Assembly (NCBI RefSeq): GCF_963678975.1
Contig: NC_089274.1
Location: forward strand, 30,505,053-30,569,052
From: Dysidea avara
Lineage: Eukaryota > Porifera > Demospongiae > Dictyoceratida > Dysideidae
DNA: 64,000 nucleotides
Direction: 5' to 3'
A program made the position numbers and the translations under genes. Below, in pieces: positions 1 to 12,729 of the stretch; the stretch's first letter is position 1; every line of letters begins with the position of its first letter. Under the pieces are notes generated by a model, which was given only the letters and a program-made list of their open reading frames with translations, did no database searches and was not told the DNA's origin.

Positions 1-278
1 TTTCACAAAAGATGGTTGATATGGCTGCCAAGAAACGCTTATCATCTCTTAAACAGACATCTATAACATCATATATGTAAGGACTGTGCAGTATTGCATT
101 GTTATATCATGTGTATATATACAGGTATGCATGTACAGTACTGTATAACATAGCATTATACAAAGTTCTTTGTACAGTAGATCAGATGATTATCTTGTAT
201 TGTATCTGTAAAAACACATTATGTACATATTTGCTGTACATACACTAAGATTCTTTGCTTATTCAGTTATCCAAACAA
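1..278. other. No gene seen
   Basis: AT-rich sequence with no convincing reading frame, RNA gene or repeat boundary. Confidence 0.5.
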
Positions 279-337
279 ATTCAGTTATCCGAACACTTTT
301 CCCAAAAGCTTGGAACAGAGGCGTTCGGATAACTGAG
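279..337. repeat. Short hairpin (MITE remnant)
   Basis: TCAGTTATCCGAAC at about 280 is matched in inverse by GTTCGGATAACTGAG at about 322, giving a stem of about 14 bp with a 28-bp loop. A third direct copy of the arm (TTCAGTTATCCAAAC) lies just upstream. The shape suits a remnant of a small inverted-repeat transposon. Confidence 0.5.
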
Positions 338-354
338 GATCCACCTGTATAGAG

Positions 355-1105
355 TTTGGAAATTGGTAGGCTCAAGATTTGATGCTCACTGATGCCCAGT
401 TTCTGTTGTTGCTTCCTTGAGCTTCATTCAAGCTAACTGTAATTTGGTGGTAACAGTGCACCCATCATTGACATATTATATTAAATTGGGAAACAAATGC
501 CAATTGCTCATATTGTGCGTGTGTGTGTGACTATGTGCGTGTGCGTGTGCGTGTGTGTGTGTGTGTGTGTAAATGTGGAGTGTACTGCATAGCGTAAAAT
601 ATGAGAGGGGGCACTTGTATGTTAAAGCATTGACATTTATTCCCATGGATTGATTCCATGTTAGCAGAAAAGTTTGGTAAACAGAGTAGCATTGATGAAA
701 AGTACAGTAGCGTTATTATAGGGAAACCAAAGTGGTGCCTTCAAGTATGAGAAAAATTCGTTAAAAATTGTTTTGGTAAGCAAAATAACTTGTGATTATC
801 AGTCGATAACGTACTGTGGTCAGAATCACCCAATGCAGTTGTTCTTTTAGTAATAATAAGTCACCATGGTGATGTGTACATCATATCACCATAGTGATGA
901 GTAGGCACCATGGTGACAGTTTTTATGCATTTGCACAACAATTTTACCCTTTTTTTCTAAGAGGATGGTTCCTTTTTGCACGTGTTTAAGTACATAATCT
1001 CATACAGCACCAATTTACATTCACTGCATACTGTAACTTGTTATTATACTTTTGTGTTCAAAGAATTAGGAGATGTGTGAACACCCATTCTTTTGACAAT
1101 ATTGT
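355..1105 (-). repeat. Dispersed (CA)n-cored repeat, copy A
   Basis: This block is an inverted, diverged copy of the sequence at 6123-8740. Shared landmarks, in reverse order, are a CACTGATGCCCAG stretch, a GT/CA microsatellite (about 515-570), alternating TGATGTACACATCACCATGG-type units (about 860-920), AGGATGGTTCC, and a TGTAACTTGT...TTTTGTGT stretch. No coding capacity is seen. It may be a degenerate transposon or an old duplication. Confidence 0.6.
515..570. repeat. (GT)n microsatellite
   Basis: Nearly pure GT dinucleotide run with a few interruptions, inside dispersed repeat copy A. It corresponds to the CA tracts in copies B and C. Confidence 0.9.
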
Positions 1106-2104
1106 ACTGTGCATACGTTCATGCATGTGTTCACTGAGACAAAATGATTTAACAAGACATCATCAAGTTTTTGAGGTTACTACTGTAGCTCATCACTAGT
1201 TTCGGAGGAATTCTAAAACTCACTGTTGCAGTACATTGTACTGCAAGCAGCTACAAGAATTTCAAGTCCAAACTGTGTGGAATATATTATACACTACTGT
1301 ATAGTATTTTTACTATATACATCTATTTTTGCTAACAAATTTTATGTTATGAATACTGTGTCATTGTATTTAACCTCATTCCATGTGACTATTTACATTT
1401 ACGCAAAGGAGATGTACATGATGAGAATATTATCTGAACCTACGTAAATCACATGGAAAATCATCATGTTAATAATTCCTTTTCAGAAAGGATGCATACT
1501 TACTGGAATTGCAACAGATTTCATTCATTTCAAGGTTTCAACTACCTCTCTCTAATTTGACATTCAATAGAAAACACAATTTTTCCTTTATATATAGCTG
1601 TACAAAAAGCTATAGCTACTGGCGTGCATGGAGTGGTCACTTATATATAATCTCTAGATCTATAACTTACTTAAGTTGCAGAAAGCTATAGGATTACACT
1701 TGAATGTTTGCAGGATCTGAGCTAGACATTATTTTTATCCTTGTTAATAATTTCATGTTTATGTCTATCTAAATCATACGAATTGTCGTTATTAAATTTT
1801 TTACCATTAACCTACCATCACAGACATTTCTTGGCCGCCACTTTGGATTTCACATCTTTTTTTCACCATGGCTTTTTAGGGGCCGAACCTCTTTTACAGC
1901 TTGGCTGTTTTTGATTAGATATCACTTCTTTTTGTATTTGTATACCCCACAGCGGCCATGGGCCAGCTTTGGGGCTTTTTTAACCTATACTTTTTCTTTA
2001 CCACAGAAAGAATAAAAAGACAAAGTAGATTTTAATACTTCAACTGTTTTAGATTTTATCAGTAATTATACAAATTATATACATTTATTTATTACATGTC
2101 TATT
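1106..2104. other. No gene seen
   Basis: The open frames here are short and low-complexity, without recognisable domains. The part from about 1830 to 1990 (GGCCGCCACTTTGG ... GCGGCCATGGGCC) has inverted GGCCG/CGGCC blocks and looks like repeat sequence. Confidence 0.4.
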
Positions 2105-2109
2105 ATTCC

Positions 2110-2745
2110 TATTGGATAACTTGTTCGCAGCTGATCTCTCTACTAAGGGATTTGAAATGTAGTTGAACTCTCTACAGGGCGATTTGCTTGTAGCTGAACT
2201 CTACACAGGATTCTCTCTAGAGGGTGAATTGTTTCTAGCTGATCTCTATAGAGGGTGATTTGTTTGTAGCTGAACTCTCTACAGGGTGATTTGTTTCTGC
2301 TGATCTCTCTACAGTGTGATTTGTTTGACGTTGAACTCTCTACAGGGTGATTTGCTTGTAGCTGAACTCTCTACAGGGTGATTTGTTTGTAGCTGAACTC
2401 TCTACAGGATGATTTCTTTGTAGCTGGTCTCTACAAGGTGACTTATTTCTAACTGATCTCTCTACTGACAAGGCGACTTCTACTACAGGGTGATTTGTAT
2501 CTATAGCTGAACTATTTACAGGATGATCTGTTTGTAGCTGAAATCTCTACAGAGTGATTTGTTTGTAGCCGAATTCTCTACAGGATGACTTGTTTCTAGT
2601 TGATCTCTCTATAGGATAACTTGTTTATAGCTGAACTCTCTATAGAGTGGGTTATTTGTAACTGAACTCTCTACAAGGTGATAGAGAGATCATCTTATAG
2701 ATGATCTCTCTATGGGGTGACCTGATCTCTCTGCAGGGTGACTTT
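2110..2745 (-). repeat. Minisatellite, 30-bp unit, array 1
   Basis: Diverged tandem copies of a unit of roughly 30 bp containing GTAGCTGAACTCTCTACAGG followed by GTGATTTGTTT. It is the reverse complement of the unit in the larger array at 60361-62618, so the window carries two arrays of one family in opposite orientation. Units vary in length (25-32 bp) and sequence. No coding role is seen. Confidence 0.85.
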
Positions 2746-5251
2746 TACAGGTGTAAGTCATGTGGTGCTGGTAGTATACAGGATATATACTTCACCATTA
2801 ATGCAATGAGTGGGTGGTACTAACACACGCCATGTACCCCTGTAACTGATTAGCCTGGCCCTTAATTTTAAGAGGATGCTTAAAAGTCCCAAATAAATTT
2901 GACTGCACCTCCAACTATCAGAGGATAAAAAAATGTTACAAAATTAAAGGTGGTGGCTGGGCAGATTCAACTCAAAATTGGAATATAAGGTGTCCTGCCC
3001 TGTGGGAGATTCTACCGCAAAACTGTTCAGGCACTTTCGAGTTATGGATGTGTAATAGTGGTGTTTTCTAGGTGACTTGTGTTTCGTGTCCACACTAGCT
3101 GTACTTAGCCGCATAACACACTGATTGAAGGTAAATAGTTAGGTTGCTTAAAGCCAAATTTAAAACTAATGTGGACACAAGTGACAAAATCACCAAGCAT
3201 TCTCCACATATGTAGTATAACCTTAACTTAAATTTTTTGATAAGATCCATCTTATTCTAAAAAGGGCTTTTCCATAAAAGCATTTATAGTTAGGTAACCG
3301 AAGAATTTTTAAAATCTGTAAGCCATATAAGTGCTGGTTTTGCTCGATTTCATACAAGAAAACATTATGCAGGGTTGAACATCAAACCATAACCTGATAA
3401 ACAGTAATAATATTACTCTCACAAGCTTTATTCAATGCAGAAAAGTAATGTTTTCATCCATACTATAGTTTACAGTGTATACAGCTTTTATGATCCACAA
3501 CCTGAAAACAGTAATTTCTCTTCTCTATAGTTGCTCACTATGGAAATGAATATACACTGTAATAATTATTTGCAGTAATTAAGTAGTTTGTGATATATAA
3601 ATGAAATATCTCTTACATAATTATATTCTAGTCATGCAGATGTCACAGGATGCATCTTACAGATTTCATTTTGTACTTGTTTGTGAAGTAGCCATAGCTT
3701 GATAACTTACCAGCTTATACTACACCAGCTCTTGTTATTTAGTATGAAAACATGTTTTATTGCTGCATGCACGACAATAGTGTTTATGCTGAAATCACTT
3801 GCATGACCACAACAGTAAGGTTCTTCATGCCATTAATCGAGCAGTACAGCTGTATACCATGTAAATTAAAATTCAGTCTCAAGCTGACTTAATGTATTTG
3901 TAGTAGTGGATATAATGTATAGGTTTTCACCAAGGGTTGTTAGAACAAAGTGTACAGTATGACCGTGGGGTGCAGTCACCATAGTTTCTTTCCATGAATT
4001 TCCAGACAGCTTTTATTAAGCAAAAATAGAGTATTAATGACTTTCTACATATGCTCTATTGCAGACATTTTGGAACCCAGAATATTTGGCCACTTTTAGC
4101 TACAATATAGAGGTTTTCCTCTTTCAGAGGTAAAAAATGTATTAACCATACCTGTCAAGACGACAAATTTTGTTCTTATTATGGAGGTGTTTTATACTGT
4201 GTCCTTAGTTCAGGAAATTTGTTAAGAGAGGTTCCACTGTACATAAATATACTTGCCTTGCTACCAGAGCCTGACTGGACAGGTACGGCATCTCCAAAAG
4301 TATGTATATATTAAATGCTATAGTTTTAAATATGCTTCACACATATGATGCAATCTGATGGAGTATTGCAATCTTAAATAATCAAATTGTAGCAGTGAAA
4401 ATAACTTTTAGTATTGCATGTTTACATTCACCATTACTAGCAGCTAAAAATGATACACATAGATAGTTTTGGCATACTAGGCTAGGATTTAAAGAATACA
4501 GAATTGCATTTTTTTATTGATCAGGTAATCAAAAGTGTAGATTTCAACTATGATGTTTGGCACAATTGGGTAAGATGACTGAGCTGAAATCACATGCAAA
4601 GAAGAGTTAGACTAGCACAGTGGTCATGGTAATTTTATCACTGTGTAGCAGAACTTTATAGATGTTCACTGCTCTAATTTTTTAAATTCCAATATTTAAT
4701 AAATCAGTCCTGCAAATATAATTAAGTTTGACCATGCAGCACTGATTAGTTTTCAGAAGAGCTTAGTTCAAAAGCTATTTTTATCTTTTTGTTAGGATAC
4801 AATTGTTGTGTCATAAGCAAACATGTATCTCTACTAGCTTTTCCTATAAGCAAGTACACTGTACATGGATAAATTTTTGATGGGGTAAACGCTCCTAGAC
4901 CTGGGCCCCTAGGCTGGAAATTGTACACTTCAGACCAAGCTAATCTCAAGATTCCATCAGTCAAAATATGTACATGCTTGAGGAGAGTGTATGTGGATTT
5001 CTCTGTGGGGCACAACACAGCCTAGGGATACTTGTGGTGGTCTGGTAGATTATTACATGTTATAAGTGATTGTGGTTCAAGTGAATGTAAAAAGCAGGGT
5101 AGGATGCCCTTTTCTTTGTGTTACAGCAGGAAATAGTACTGTGCGACTGTTCTAATAGAGTAATTGTGAACAAAACACAATACCATAGACATGTGTTGAT
5201 AAATATTTAAATTTAATGAAATAATTTATAATTTAATAGCATATTTTATAA
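2746..5251. other. Gene-poor region with small repeats
   Basis: No convincing gene. A small inverted repeat lies at about 3070-3190 (TTGTGTTTCGTGTCCACAC versus GTGGACACAAG). AGAGGTTCCACTGTAC at about 4230 resembles the end of pogo/Tigger-like elements. The minus-strand frame at 4746-5018 has no domain. Confidence 0.4.
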
Positions 5252-5504
5252 TTGTGACCGGGCCTGCGAAAATAGGGCATGTGGGCACACAATTTTTGCC
5301 TACTTTTTCAAAGTTTCACCACTCATAACATTTTGCACCATTATGCTATGAAACTGAAATTTCCAGCTATTAATAAGCATGTAATTGGCATCATGATGCA
5401 AGTTACAGAATGGAAATATACTTTTCCAGTACTGAGATATGATCTGTAGAGTGACAGGGTGTAGTTTGTGCCCACATTCCCTGTTTTCGCAGGCCCGGTC
5501 ACAA
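5252..5504. mobile_element. MITE with 36-bp TIRs
   Basis: Ends are inverted copies starting TTGTGACCGGGCCTGCGAAA and running on to TGTGGGCACA. The element is 253 bp and non-coding. Flanks are AT-rich and no clear target duplication can be defined, so the superfamily is not assigned. Confidence 0.75.
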
Positions 5505-5601
5505 TTTAATGTCACTTGAAATATTCTAGATTATTCTATAGTTTAAAATACTAAAATTGCAAAAAGGCATATTTCTGAGCTTTGAATGGCTTCCCAGCAG
5601 G

Positions 5602-6122
5602 CAGTGTTGGGCGTAACGTGTTGCATAAGTAATGTGTTACGTAATATTATTACTTTTGTGGTATCTAAGTAATATAACGAAATACGCTATAAAAACAGGT
5701 AATATAACTCAAGATATTTTACTTATCATTGTAACGCGTTACCTAAGTAATATAGTTACTGTAACGAGTCTAATATTACGTAGTATTATTACTACAAGTT
5801 ACGAAGTTACTAATCTCATTAGTTATCCTCTGGGTAACGCCTAACCACAACGAAGTAACGAAGCCTACTGAATGAAGCTTTTTCACTAGCTTCTTACTTA
5901 TAACCAAGATTTGCACATTGTCAAACAACACAATCATGTCACGTGATAAGGCGGTAGTTTCACATGTGACAGATTAGGGCCGCGGACACAAAGTAATACA
6001 ATATGTAATATTATTATAGTTACTTTATTTTATGGGTAATATGTAACTGTAACTAAATAGTTCAGTTGCAAGTAATATGTAATATGTAACTAGTTACTTT
6101 TAAAAGTAACTTGCCCAACACT
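5602..6122 (+). mobile_element. MITE with CAGTGTTGGG ends, copy 1
   Basis: A non-coding element of about 520 bp bounded by CAGTGTTGGGC and its inverse GCCCAACACT. The interior is dominated by GTTAC/GTAAC and TAATATTA repeats on both strands. A second copy at 9147-9668 is inverted. The CAGTGTTGGG terminus recalls non-autonomous hAT-type elements, but no 8-bp target duplication could be confirmed. Confidence 0.8.
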
Positions 6123-6399
6123 TGTCAATGAGTGTCCAGATTGATACTCCTCTCCTAGACACAAAAATGTTACAGTACATTGTGCAAGTAAATATCTACT
6201 TACCATTTACACTCTACTACACTTTCTCACATGATTCATCTAGTTTGTCACTATGAAAAGAGGGTAAACAAATCACTGTCAGGTTATATTACATGCCGAA
6301 CATAAAAATACATGCAAGAAGGAACCATCCTCTTAGAATTAAGGGAAATAAAATTATTCTGCATGCACATGGAAGCTGTCACCATGATGCCTCATCACC

Positions 6400-6484
6400 A
6401 TGGAAATTTGATGTACACATCACCATGGCAATGTGATGTACACATCACCGTGGCGATTTGATGTACACATCACCATGGTGACTT
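6400..6484 (+). repeat. CACCATGG minisatellite
   Basis: Three to four tandem units of about 29 bp, each with TGATGTACACATCACCATGG. Shorter versions occupy the same place in the other two copies of the dispersed repeat (about 860-920 and 35800-35850). Confidence 0.7.
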
Positions 6485-6651
6485 ATTTACCCCGTTTGCT
6501 CTGATGATAATCCATCACACAATAATTACAAGTTACTTCTATATACCAAAAAGATATTATTTATTCATTGGCACTACTTGGATCTCATTATGTGATACTT
6601 GGCATTTATTTCCCTGTAGTAATGTTGGTTGTCAACAATACCACTTGGTAA

Positions 6652-6820
6652 GGTAGAACCTATTAAATGGACACTTTAATACAAAGTAATTGTCCTTTCT
6701 CCGAGATACAATTGTATTGGCAAAGGTCGATAGGGATCACAGAAACTATCCTATATAAGGAGGTTAAACGTGCCGTATCCTTTATAGGAGGGCCTTTTAA
6801 GAAAGATTCCACTGTATACC
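6652..6820. mobile_element. Possible pogo/Tigger-like MITE
   Basis: About 170 bp present in copy B but missing from the aligned place in copy C. It starts near TAGAACCTATTAAATGGACA and ends near AGATTCCACTGTATA. These ends recall the CAGTGGAACCTCT-type TIRs of pogo/Tigger elements. The ends are imperfect, so assignment is tentative. The two overlapping open frames look incidental. Confidence 0.4.
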
Positions 6821-7009
6821 AAAGTTTCTGCCTAAAGTTGAACAAATCAAACATGGAACTTGGGTTTATGTCATTACTCTAACCAATAACTGCAAGTGCT
6901 TCTCTCTTTCACATTTTACACCTGTGTGTGTGTGTGTGTGTGTTTGTTGTGCATATTTGTGTGCTGAACACAACTTCAGTGGGTGGCATCAAGAGGTGTT
7001 CACTACATG

Positions 7010-7326
7010 CACTACACACAAACACACACTACACGCACACACCCACACTACACACGCACACACTACGCACACGCACCACACACACACACACACACCCACA
7101 CTACACACTCACACACACTACACACACACACTACACACACACACACACTATACACACATACACTACACACGCATGCACACACACATACACTACACACGCA
7201 CGCACGCACACACTACGTACACAAACTACACACACACAGATACTACACACACACACACTACACACACACATGCTACACACAGACAGACAGACATACACAG
7301 AAACAGACACACACACGCTACATACA

Positions 7327-7393
<67 letters not shown>

Positions 7394-7472
7394 CACATAC
7401 ATACAAGCGTAAACACACTCAAACACGTACACACACACACACACTACACAAACACACACACACACACACTGT
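7010..7472 (+). repeat. Long (CA)n microsatellite
   Basis: CA-rich tract broken by CTACACA and CGCACA variants, with an almost pure CA core at about 7330-7392. Long frames of His/Thr in one direction and Val/Cys in the other are low-complexity artefacts. Confidence 0.95.
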
Positions 7473-7802
7473 GAAAAAGGTAGGATATAATATGGTATCT
7501 CCAGTGGCTGATTGAATACAAATAAGCCTTAATATAAACCCTGTATTATACTCATGTTATACTTTAGTATTATGCATGCTATACTATTACATATATGGTT
7601 TCATTTTATTTACCACATTACATGAAAAAGCTTATATCAAATATAATGCCCACATTAAACCATCACATATATGGTTTCAGTATGTTTAACACATTAACTA
7701 AACCCTTACATGTGATTGTTAGTATACTACAGGCTATATCAAGCTTTTTTGTATTCAATAAGCCAATGGAAATACCATCTTATATCCCTCTTTTTTCACA
7801 GT

Positions 7803-7890
7803 GACACACACTACACGCACGCACAAGCACTACACACCACACACACACACACACACACACAACACACACACACACACGCACTCACGCATG
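7803..7890 (+). repeat. (CA)n microsatellite, second tract
   Basis: Second CA tract in dispersed repeat copy B, separated from the first by about 330 bp of unique sequence. Confidence 0.9.
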
Positions 7891-8740
7891 CACATGCTTC
7901 TTTTGTTTGGAGACCATCATCTCTCTTAAGTCCATCATCTCCACCCCAATCCTCCATGGAACTAGATAAATACCCAGCCAGGTGGGGGAAGCAAAACACA
8001 AGCCATTGAATTTATGCTAGGAGAGAACTCACCTAGCCAGTGATGCTGAACCACCTATTTTACAAGAATTTCATTATCTTTCCATATAGCAAAAGATGTC
8101 ATTGATGGGTGGACTTCCATCACCATCATGTCCCAATTTACAGCTAGCTAGATTGGAGCATGTTTTTTGCTCAAGGAAACAATTAACAACAGCAACTGGG
8201 CATCAGTGAGAATAGAACCTGGAATGCTATGATTTCCAGACCTTCTACCACTTGGCTGTGTTTTCTTTTGGTCTTCACTTAAAGGGGACTACCAACCATT
8301 TTATTGCCTCCACTAAATTACCAAGTCTGGTCTGATTGCATACTTTGTGGGTGTAACATATGCTACACACACCAAACACACTACACTACAGACACATGTG
8401 TGACACACATAAAACTTAAAATACGTACCTATGTATGTACTGTGCACAAGGTCAGCACCACAATGGTCTAGCTCTACACATCTACTTGTCCACCTATGAA
8501 ACAATATAACACACAAGTTATAAGATATCACACAAATGAGTGTCATATGTACAGTACATGTACTGGGATGGATATACAGTAACACATAATATACTCAATA
8601 GGCCAATCGTTATAAGTGCTTTTGCAAATTGGATATTTTTGGAAACAAGTAAGTACATACATTCCCATTACTTTACGTATAGACAATCTTCTTTGTAGGT
8701 CCAGGCTTTTGAGTGGGCACACTACAGTGCGTTTTTTTGT

Positions 8741-9146
8741 GAAAACTAAATTAAAGTCAGTCAGTTAGTAGCAAACCCAGTTAATTATTTGTAACCATAG
8801 AAACTTTCAGGTCACTCTAATTGCACATTTTTACTATACCACCTAATCAATGCTGCCAAAGTGTCATGAAGAAGTGAGACTGGCCAACAATTAATATTTT
8901 GGCAAAATAGCCTAATTAACGGTTCTTGCACTAACCTATGTGATGTTTACGCACTCCAGGTTACATCTCAAATCCTCTTAATTGTTACTTTTGTAATAAT
9001 CAACAAAGTTATTAAAACTGCTAACTGCTTCAACAAAATATCATAGTGATATACAATGCAGATACGGACACAGATGACATGTGTATAACTGGGAGAATAC
9101 TGGTATGAGGTATCTTAGGAAAGTCTTGCTGCGACTAAGGCAAGCA
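8741..9146. other. No gene seen
   Basis: AT-rich spacer between the conserved tail of the dispersed repeat and the inverted MITE copy. No frame or motif worth calling. Confidence 0.4.
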
Positions 9147-9668
9147 CAGTGTTGGGCAAGTTACTTTGTAAAAGTAACCAGTTACATATTACATATTACT
9201 TGCAACTGATATATTTTTTTACAGTTACATATTACCCATAAAATAAAGTAACTAGAATAATATTACATACTATATTACTTTGTGTCCACAGCCTTAAGCT
9301 GTCACTTGTGAAACTACCACCTTATCAAGTGACATGATTTTGTTGTTGGGCAATGTGCAAATCTTGGTTATAAGTAAGAAGCTGGTGAATAAGCTTCATT
9401 CGGTAGGCTTTTTACTTCGTTGTGGCTAGGCGTTACTCAGTGGATCACTAACGAGATTAGTAACTTCGTTACTTATAGTAATAATATTACGTAATATTAG
9501 ATTCGTTAAAGTAACTATATTACTTTGGTAATGCACTACATTTTTAAGTAAAGTAACTTGAGTTATATTACCTGTTTTTACAGCGTATTTCGTTATATTA
9601 CTTAGTTACCACAAAAGTAATAATATTGTGTAACGTGTTACATAAGTAACGCGTTACTCCCAACACTG
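9147..9668 (-). mobile_element. MITE with CAGTGTTGGG ends, copy 2
   Basis: Inverted copy of the element at 5602-6122, with the same ends and the same order of internal blocks, such as the segment with AACCAAGATTTGCACATTG seen here in reverse. The two copies flank dispersed repeat copy B head to head. Internal differences are substitutions and short indels. Confidence 0.8.
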
Positions 9669-9718
9669 CTCATCGAAGGAACTTATGACAAAATAGTCCA
9701 GCGCCCAAGCCAAATATT

Positions 9719-11076
9719 CGTTAACTTTTTGATAAAAGCACCAATTTTTTTAGAGGTATATGGAGCGTGCACTAAGTGTTTTAAGAAGGGAAGGCACGTA
9801 AAGAGTCCTCAGGAACACCCCTTTTTGCACCCTGACAAGAAAACCATTTGTTACTATTAAAAATCAATCATGTTTCTATCAAGTTAACTGCTGGGCCTAG
9901 TATCATAGTAGTACAAAGCATACAGCTGGAACATAATAACCTATTAGTAATCTATACAAATAGTTTTCTCACCTAGGTAGTAAACAAAATCACTAAAATT
10001 TCTATTTGCAGGGATTCTGTTAAAGTTTTGGACCTTCAATGCTGACAATTGTGTAGTACTATGTATAAGGATCATGCTGATGTGTATCGTTTCTTTATTA
10101 AAGGGGCATAACAAAAGTTATTTAATGCTAAAGTCACAGGTGAATATCTCAACAGAAAACCATGAACCACAGCAGTTCAATTATCAAGCACAGAGCTTGA
10201 ACAAAAGGTCCCTTGTCCTTATACTGGGTAGCATATGAAAGGTAATTAAATTTCTAGTTTAATGAAGGCAGTTGCAAGTTGTTTCAACATCTTGTTCACA
10301 AGTTACAGCGTGAACTAAGGTATTTATTAAGGTATTTATTAGTGTTGCGATAATGCTCAAAATAAGCATAAAGGAGCTGGGTTCCAATGAAGTGAGATTT
10401 TGAGCACTAAGAAATACCTTATGACACATCCTTGTGCTTTTCTTGCTTATACTATATTACACTGAATTGAAAGTACTGTAACTTGAAAACAAGATGTTGA
10501 AATAACTTGCAACTTCCATCATTAAACTAGAAATTTAATTACCTTTCATATGGTGCCCAGTATAAGGACAATGGACCTTTTGTTCAAGCTCTGTGCTTGA
10601 TTATTGAACTGCTGTGGTTCATGGTTTTCTGTTGAGATATTTACCTGTGACTTTAGCATTAAATAACTTTTGTTATACCCCTTTAATAAAGAAACGATAC
10701 ACATCAGCATGATCCTTATACATAGTACTACACAATTGTCAGCATTGAAGGTCCAAAACTTTAACAGAATCCCTGCAAATGGAAATTTTAGTGATTTTGT
10801 TTAATGCCTAGGTGAGAAAACTATTTGTTTGTTTTTTTATAGATTACTAATAGGCTATTATGTTCCAGCTGTATGCTTTGTACTACTATGATACTAGGCC
10901 CAGCAGTTAACTTGATAGAAACATGATTTATTTTTAATAGTAATGAATGGTTTTCTTGTCAGGGTGCAAAAAGGGGTGTTCCTGAGGACTTTTAACGTGC
11001 CTCTCCTTCTTAAAACACTTAGTGCACGCTACATATAACCTCTAAAAAAATTGGTGCTTTTATCAAAAAGTGAACG
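9719..11076. repeat. Giant palindrome, arms of about 600 bp
   Basis: The left arm (about 9719-10308) and right arm (about 10476-11076) are near-perfect reverse complements. For example, CTTTTTGATAAAAGCACCAA at 9725 is answered by TTGGTGCTTTTATCAAAAAG near 11051. At the inner boundary CTGTAACTTG answers CAAGTTACAG. The spacer is about 167 bp and holds a smaller inverted pair (AAGGTATTTATT / AAGAAATACCTT). No target duplication or coding frame was found. It may be a foldback transposon or an inverted duplication; a transcript would form a very long hairpin. Confidence 0.9.
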
Positions 11077-11136
11077 ATTATGTCAATTTTAAGGGCTTAT
11101 GTACTGTACTAAATAATGTTTCTGTGTTCGTATGTA

Positions 11137-11892
11137 TAAGGTAAGTGCACCTATTTCCAGACAGTTCCTAACTCCGGACACTTCCAATGTTTGGCATCAT
11201 ATCTACAAAACTATCTACAGCATTTACTTGAACTTTTAGCTGATTAATGCTTCATATACGATGATACTGTACTCCTAAATCAGCTTAAAAGTGCTGCTAG
11301 TTTTTCTATACGAGGTGATTATTTATTGCCGTGTGTGGCAAAATTATCAAAAATTCTTCAATAATCGCGGCTTATTCCCAAACTCAAAGAGCTATCTGGC
11401 TGATTTTCATACAGTGCAGAGGGACAGCTATGACTTACTACTGTGCCAAGTTTCTTTTGCAAACAATCAGCCAAACACTTGCTATGGACGATTTTGTAAG
11501 AGCCAGTTTCATTGAAGCTACATAAATATTTGCATAAATACACCTAGATTTGAAATATTAATAACTCGGCAACGAAAGGTAGACTACTATAACTAGTGTG
11601 CAATAGATGCATGTTTAACGTGGTGGTGTTTAAAATTCGAAATCAACTTCGTATGTGCTGTATCAGGCGTGATAAAAAGTGTCCGGAGTTAGGAGCATGC
11701 ACAAAAATTTACACATAGTTGAATATTTGAGTGCAGCTCCTCGACGGATGGAGATATTTTGATGAAACTTGCAGGACTGATACACTATAGAATAGGCTTT
11801 ATCACCATATTTTAAGGATTGAAAAATTTGTTTGCATGGCGAGATAGAGCAGCAAAAGCAATATCTGTCCGAAGTTAGGCGCACTTACCTTA
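11137..11892. mobile_element. MITE with TAAGGTAAGTGC ends
   Basis: The outer ends TAAGGTAAGTGC and GCACTTACCTTA are inverted copies. A second inverted pair sits inside (CTAACTCCGGACAC at about 11169 and GTGTCCGGAGTTAG at about 11678). Four short overlapping frames on both strands have no domain and look incidental. Class is uncertain; the TTAAGG-like end resembles the elements at 37451 and 49973. Confidence 0.65.
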
Positions 11893-12062
11893 ATGTGTGT
11901 GTGTGTGACATGTATTTTACACTACTGTACAATGACTTAACCCTTTCCAGCCCGTCAGGGGCCTAAAAGACCCGCTTTTTACACACAATTACATTAACAA
12001 ATGTAACTTCCGCACATTTCAAGGTACGGGGGTGGGATCATAGATAATACACGTATTTATAG

Positions 12063-12506
12063 TAGTTTCGCATTGCCACACCGCTTTTTTTCTCTTTGTC
12101 AATGGGTAGGGAGAAAAAAAGGGTCTGGAAAAGTTTGAATCCCACAATTGTCTTGACACGTCACGAGGCTACGTCATTAGTATGCAAACCATGCGCTGAA
12201 ACTCCATTGTAAAAAGAATGCCACAGCACAACAATAAACAAAGATTTAACTTACTTAAAGAACTAACAATCGATTCAATCTATTATCATATCAAAGGCAG
12301 CTTTAGATGCTGATCGGTTTATAAATACACGCTTGCAATAGATTGACGCAAGCGGCTACTAGTTGAAAACACATCACATTGCTTTGGTTAACACCCCCCA
12401 ATTATCTGGGGAGTGCCAAGACGAGTATGGAATTCGAAGTGTTCCAGAACCTTTTTTTCTCCCTACCCGATGACAAGGAAAAAAGCGGTCTGGCCACGCG
12501 AGACTA
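12063..12506. mobile_element. MULE-like MITE, 9-bp TSD (diverged)
   Basis: The right end, read inward, is TAGTCTCGCGTGGCCAGACC. The left end is TAGTTTCGCATTGCCACACC. The arms continue as inverted copies through GGGTAGGGAGAAAAAAAGG. Flanking 9-mers TATTTATAG (left) and TATCTATGG (right) match at 7 of 9 positions. This is the same family as 19454-19588. Nine-base target duplications are typical of Mutator-like elements; the assignment rests on that and on the long TIRs. No transposase is present. Confidence 0.7.
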
Positions 12507-12729
12507 TATCTATGGTGGGATAAAGTTTGAATTCTTTGATGGATGGGGAATCGGGGATATATAGGTTTAAGCATTTGGATGAAGGGGAAAAGGGTAAACA
12601 AACCGGTTTTCAACAAGGCGATTAAGTTTCAAACGCGTAACTCGTAATCGAATTTATAATGGCCATAACTTCCGTATACTTATGTGCAAGGACTTGGGAC
12701 ACTAGACTTACTCAATTTTAATAATACAG

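Larger units (their letters stand above)
6123..8740 (+). repeat. Dispersed (CA)n-cored repeat, copy B
   Basis: Matches 35500-39335 in the same orientation and 355-1105 in inverse. Shared blocks in order are: ATTGATACTCCTCTCCTA; a TTACCATTTACACT stretch; AAAAATACATGCAAGAAGGA; CACCATGGTGA minisatellite units; CTTGGATCTCATTATGTGAT; ACCAAAGTTTCTGCC; the CA microsatellite; and a well-conserved tail at about 8330-8730 (GGTGTAACATATGCTACACA and onward). A 5602-type MITE abuts its start. No protein domain is recognised. Confidence 0.7.

Noticed and set aside
6924..7515. Long His/Thr-rich and Val/Cys-rich frames over the CA microsatellite
   Set aside because: Dinucleotide repeats keep several frames open by chance; no non-repetitive protein sequence is attached.
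5602..9668. The pair of inverted CAGTGTTGGG MITEs as the two ends of one 4-kb transposon
   Set aside because: Each copy has its own complete pair of ends, and the sequence between is a dispersed repeat found elsewhere without them.
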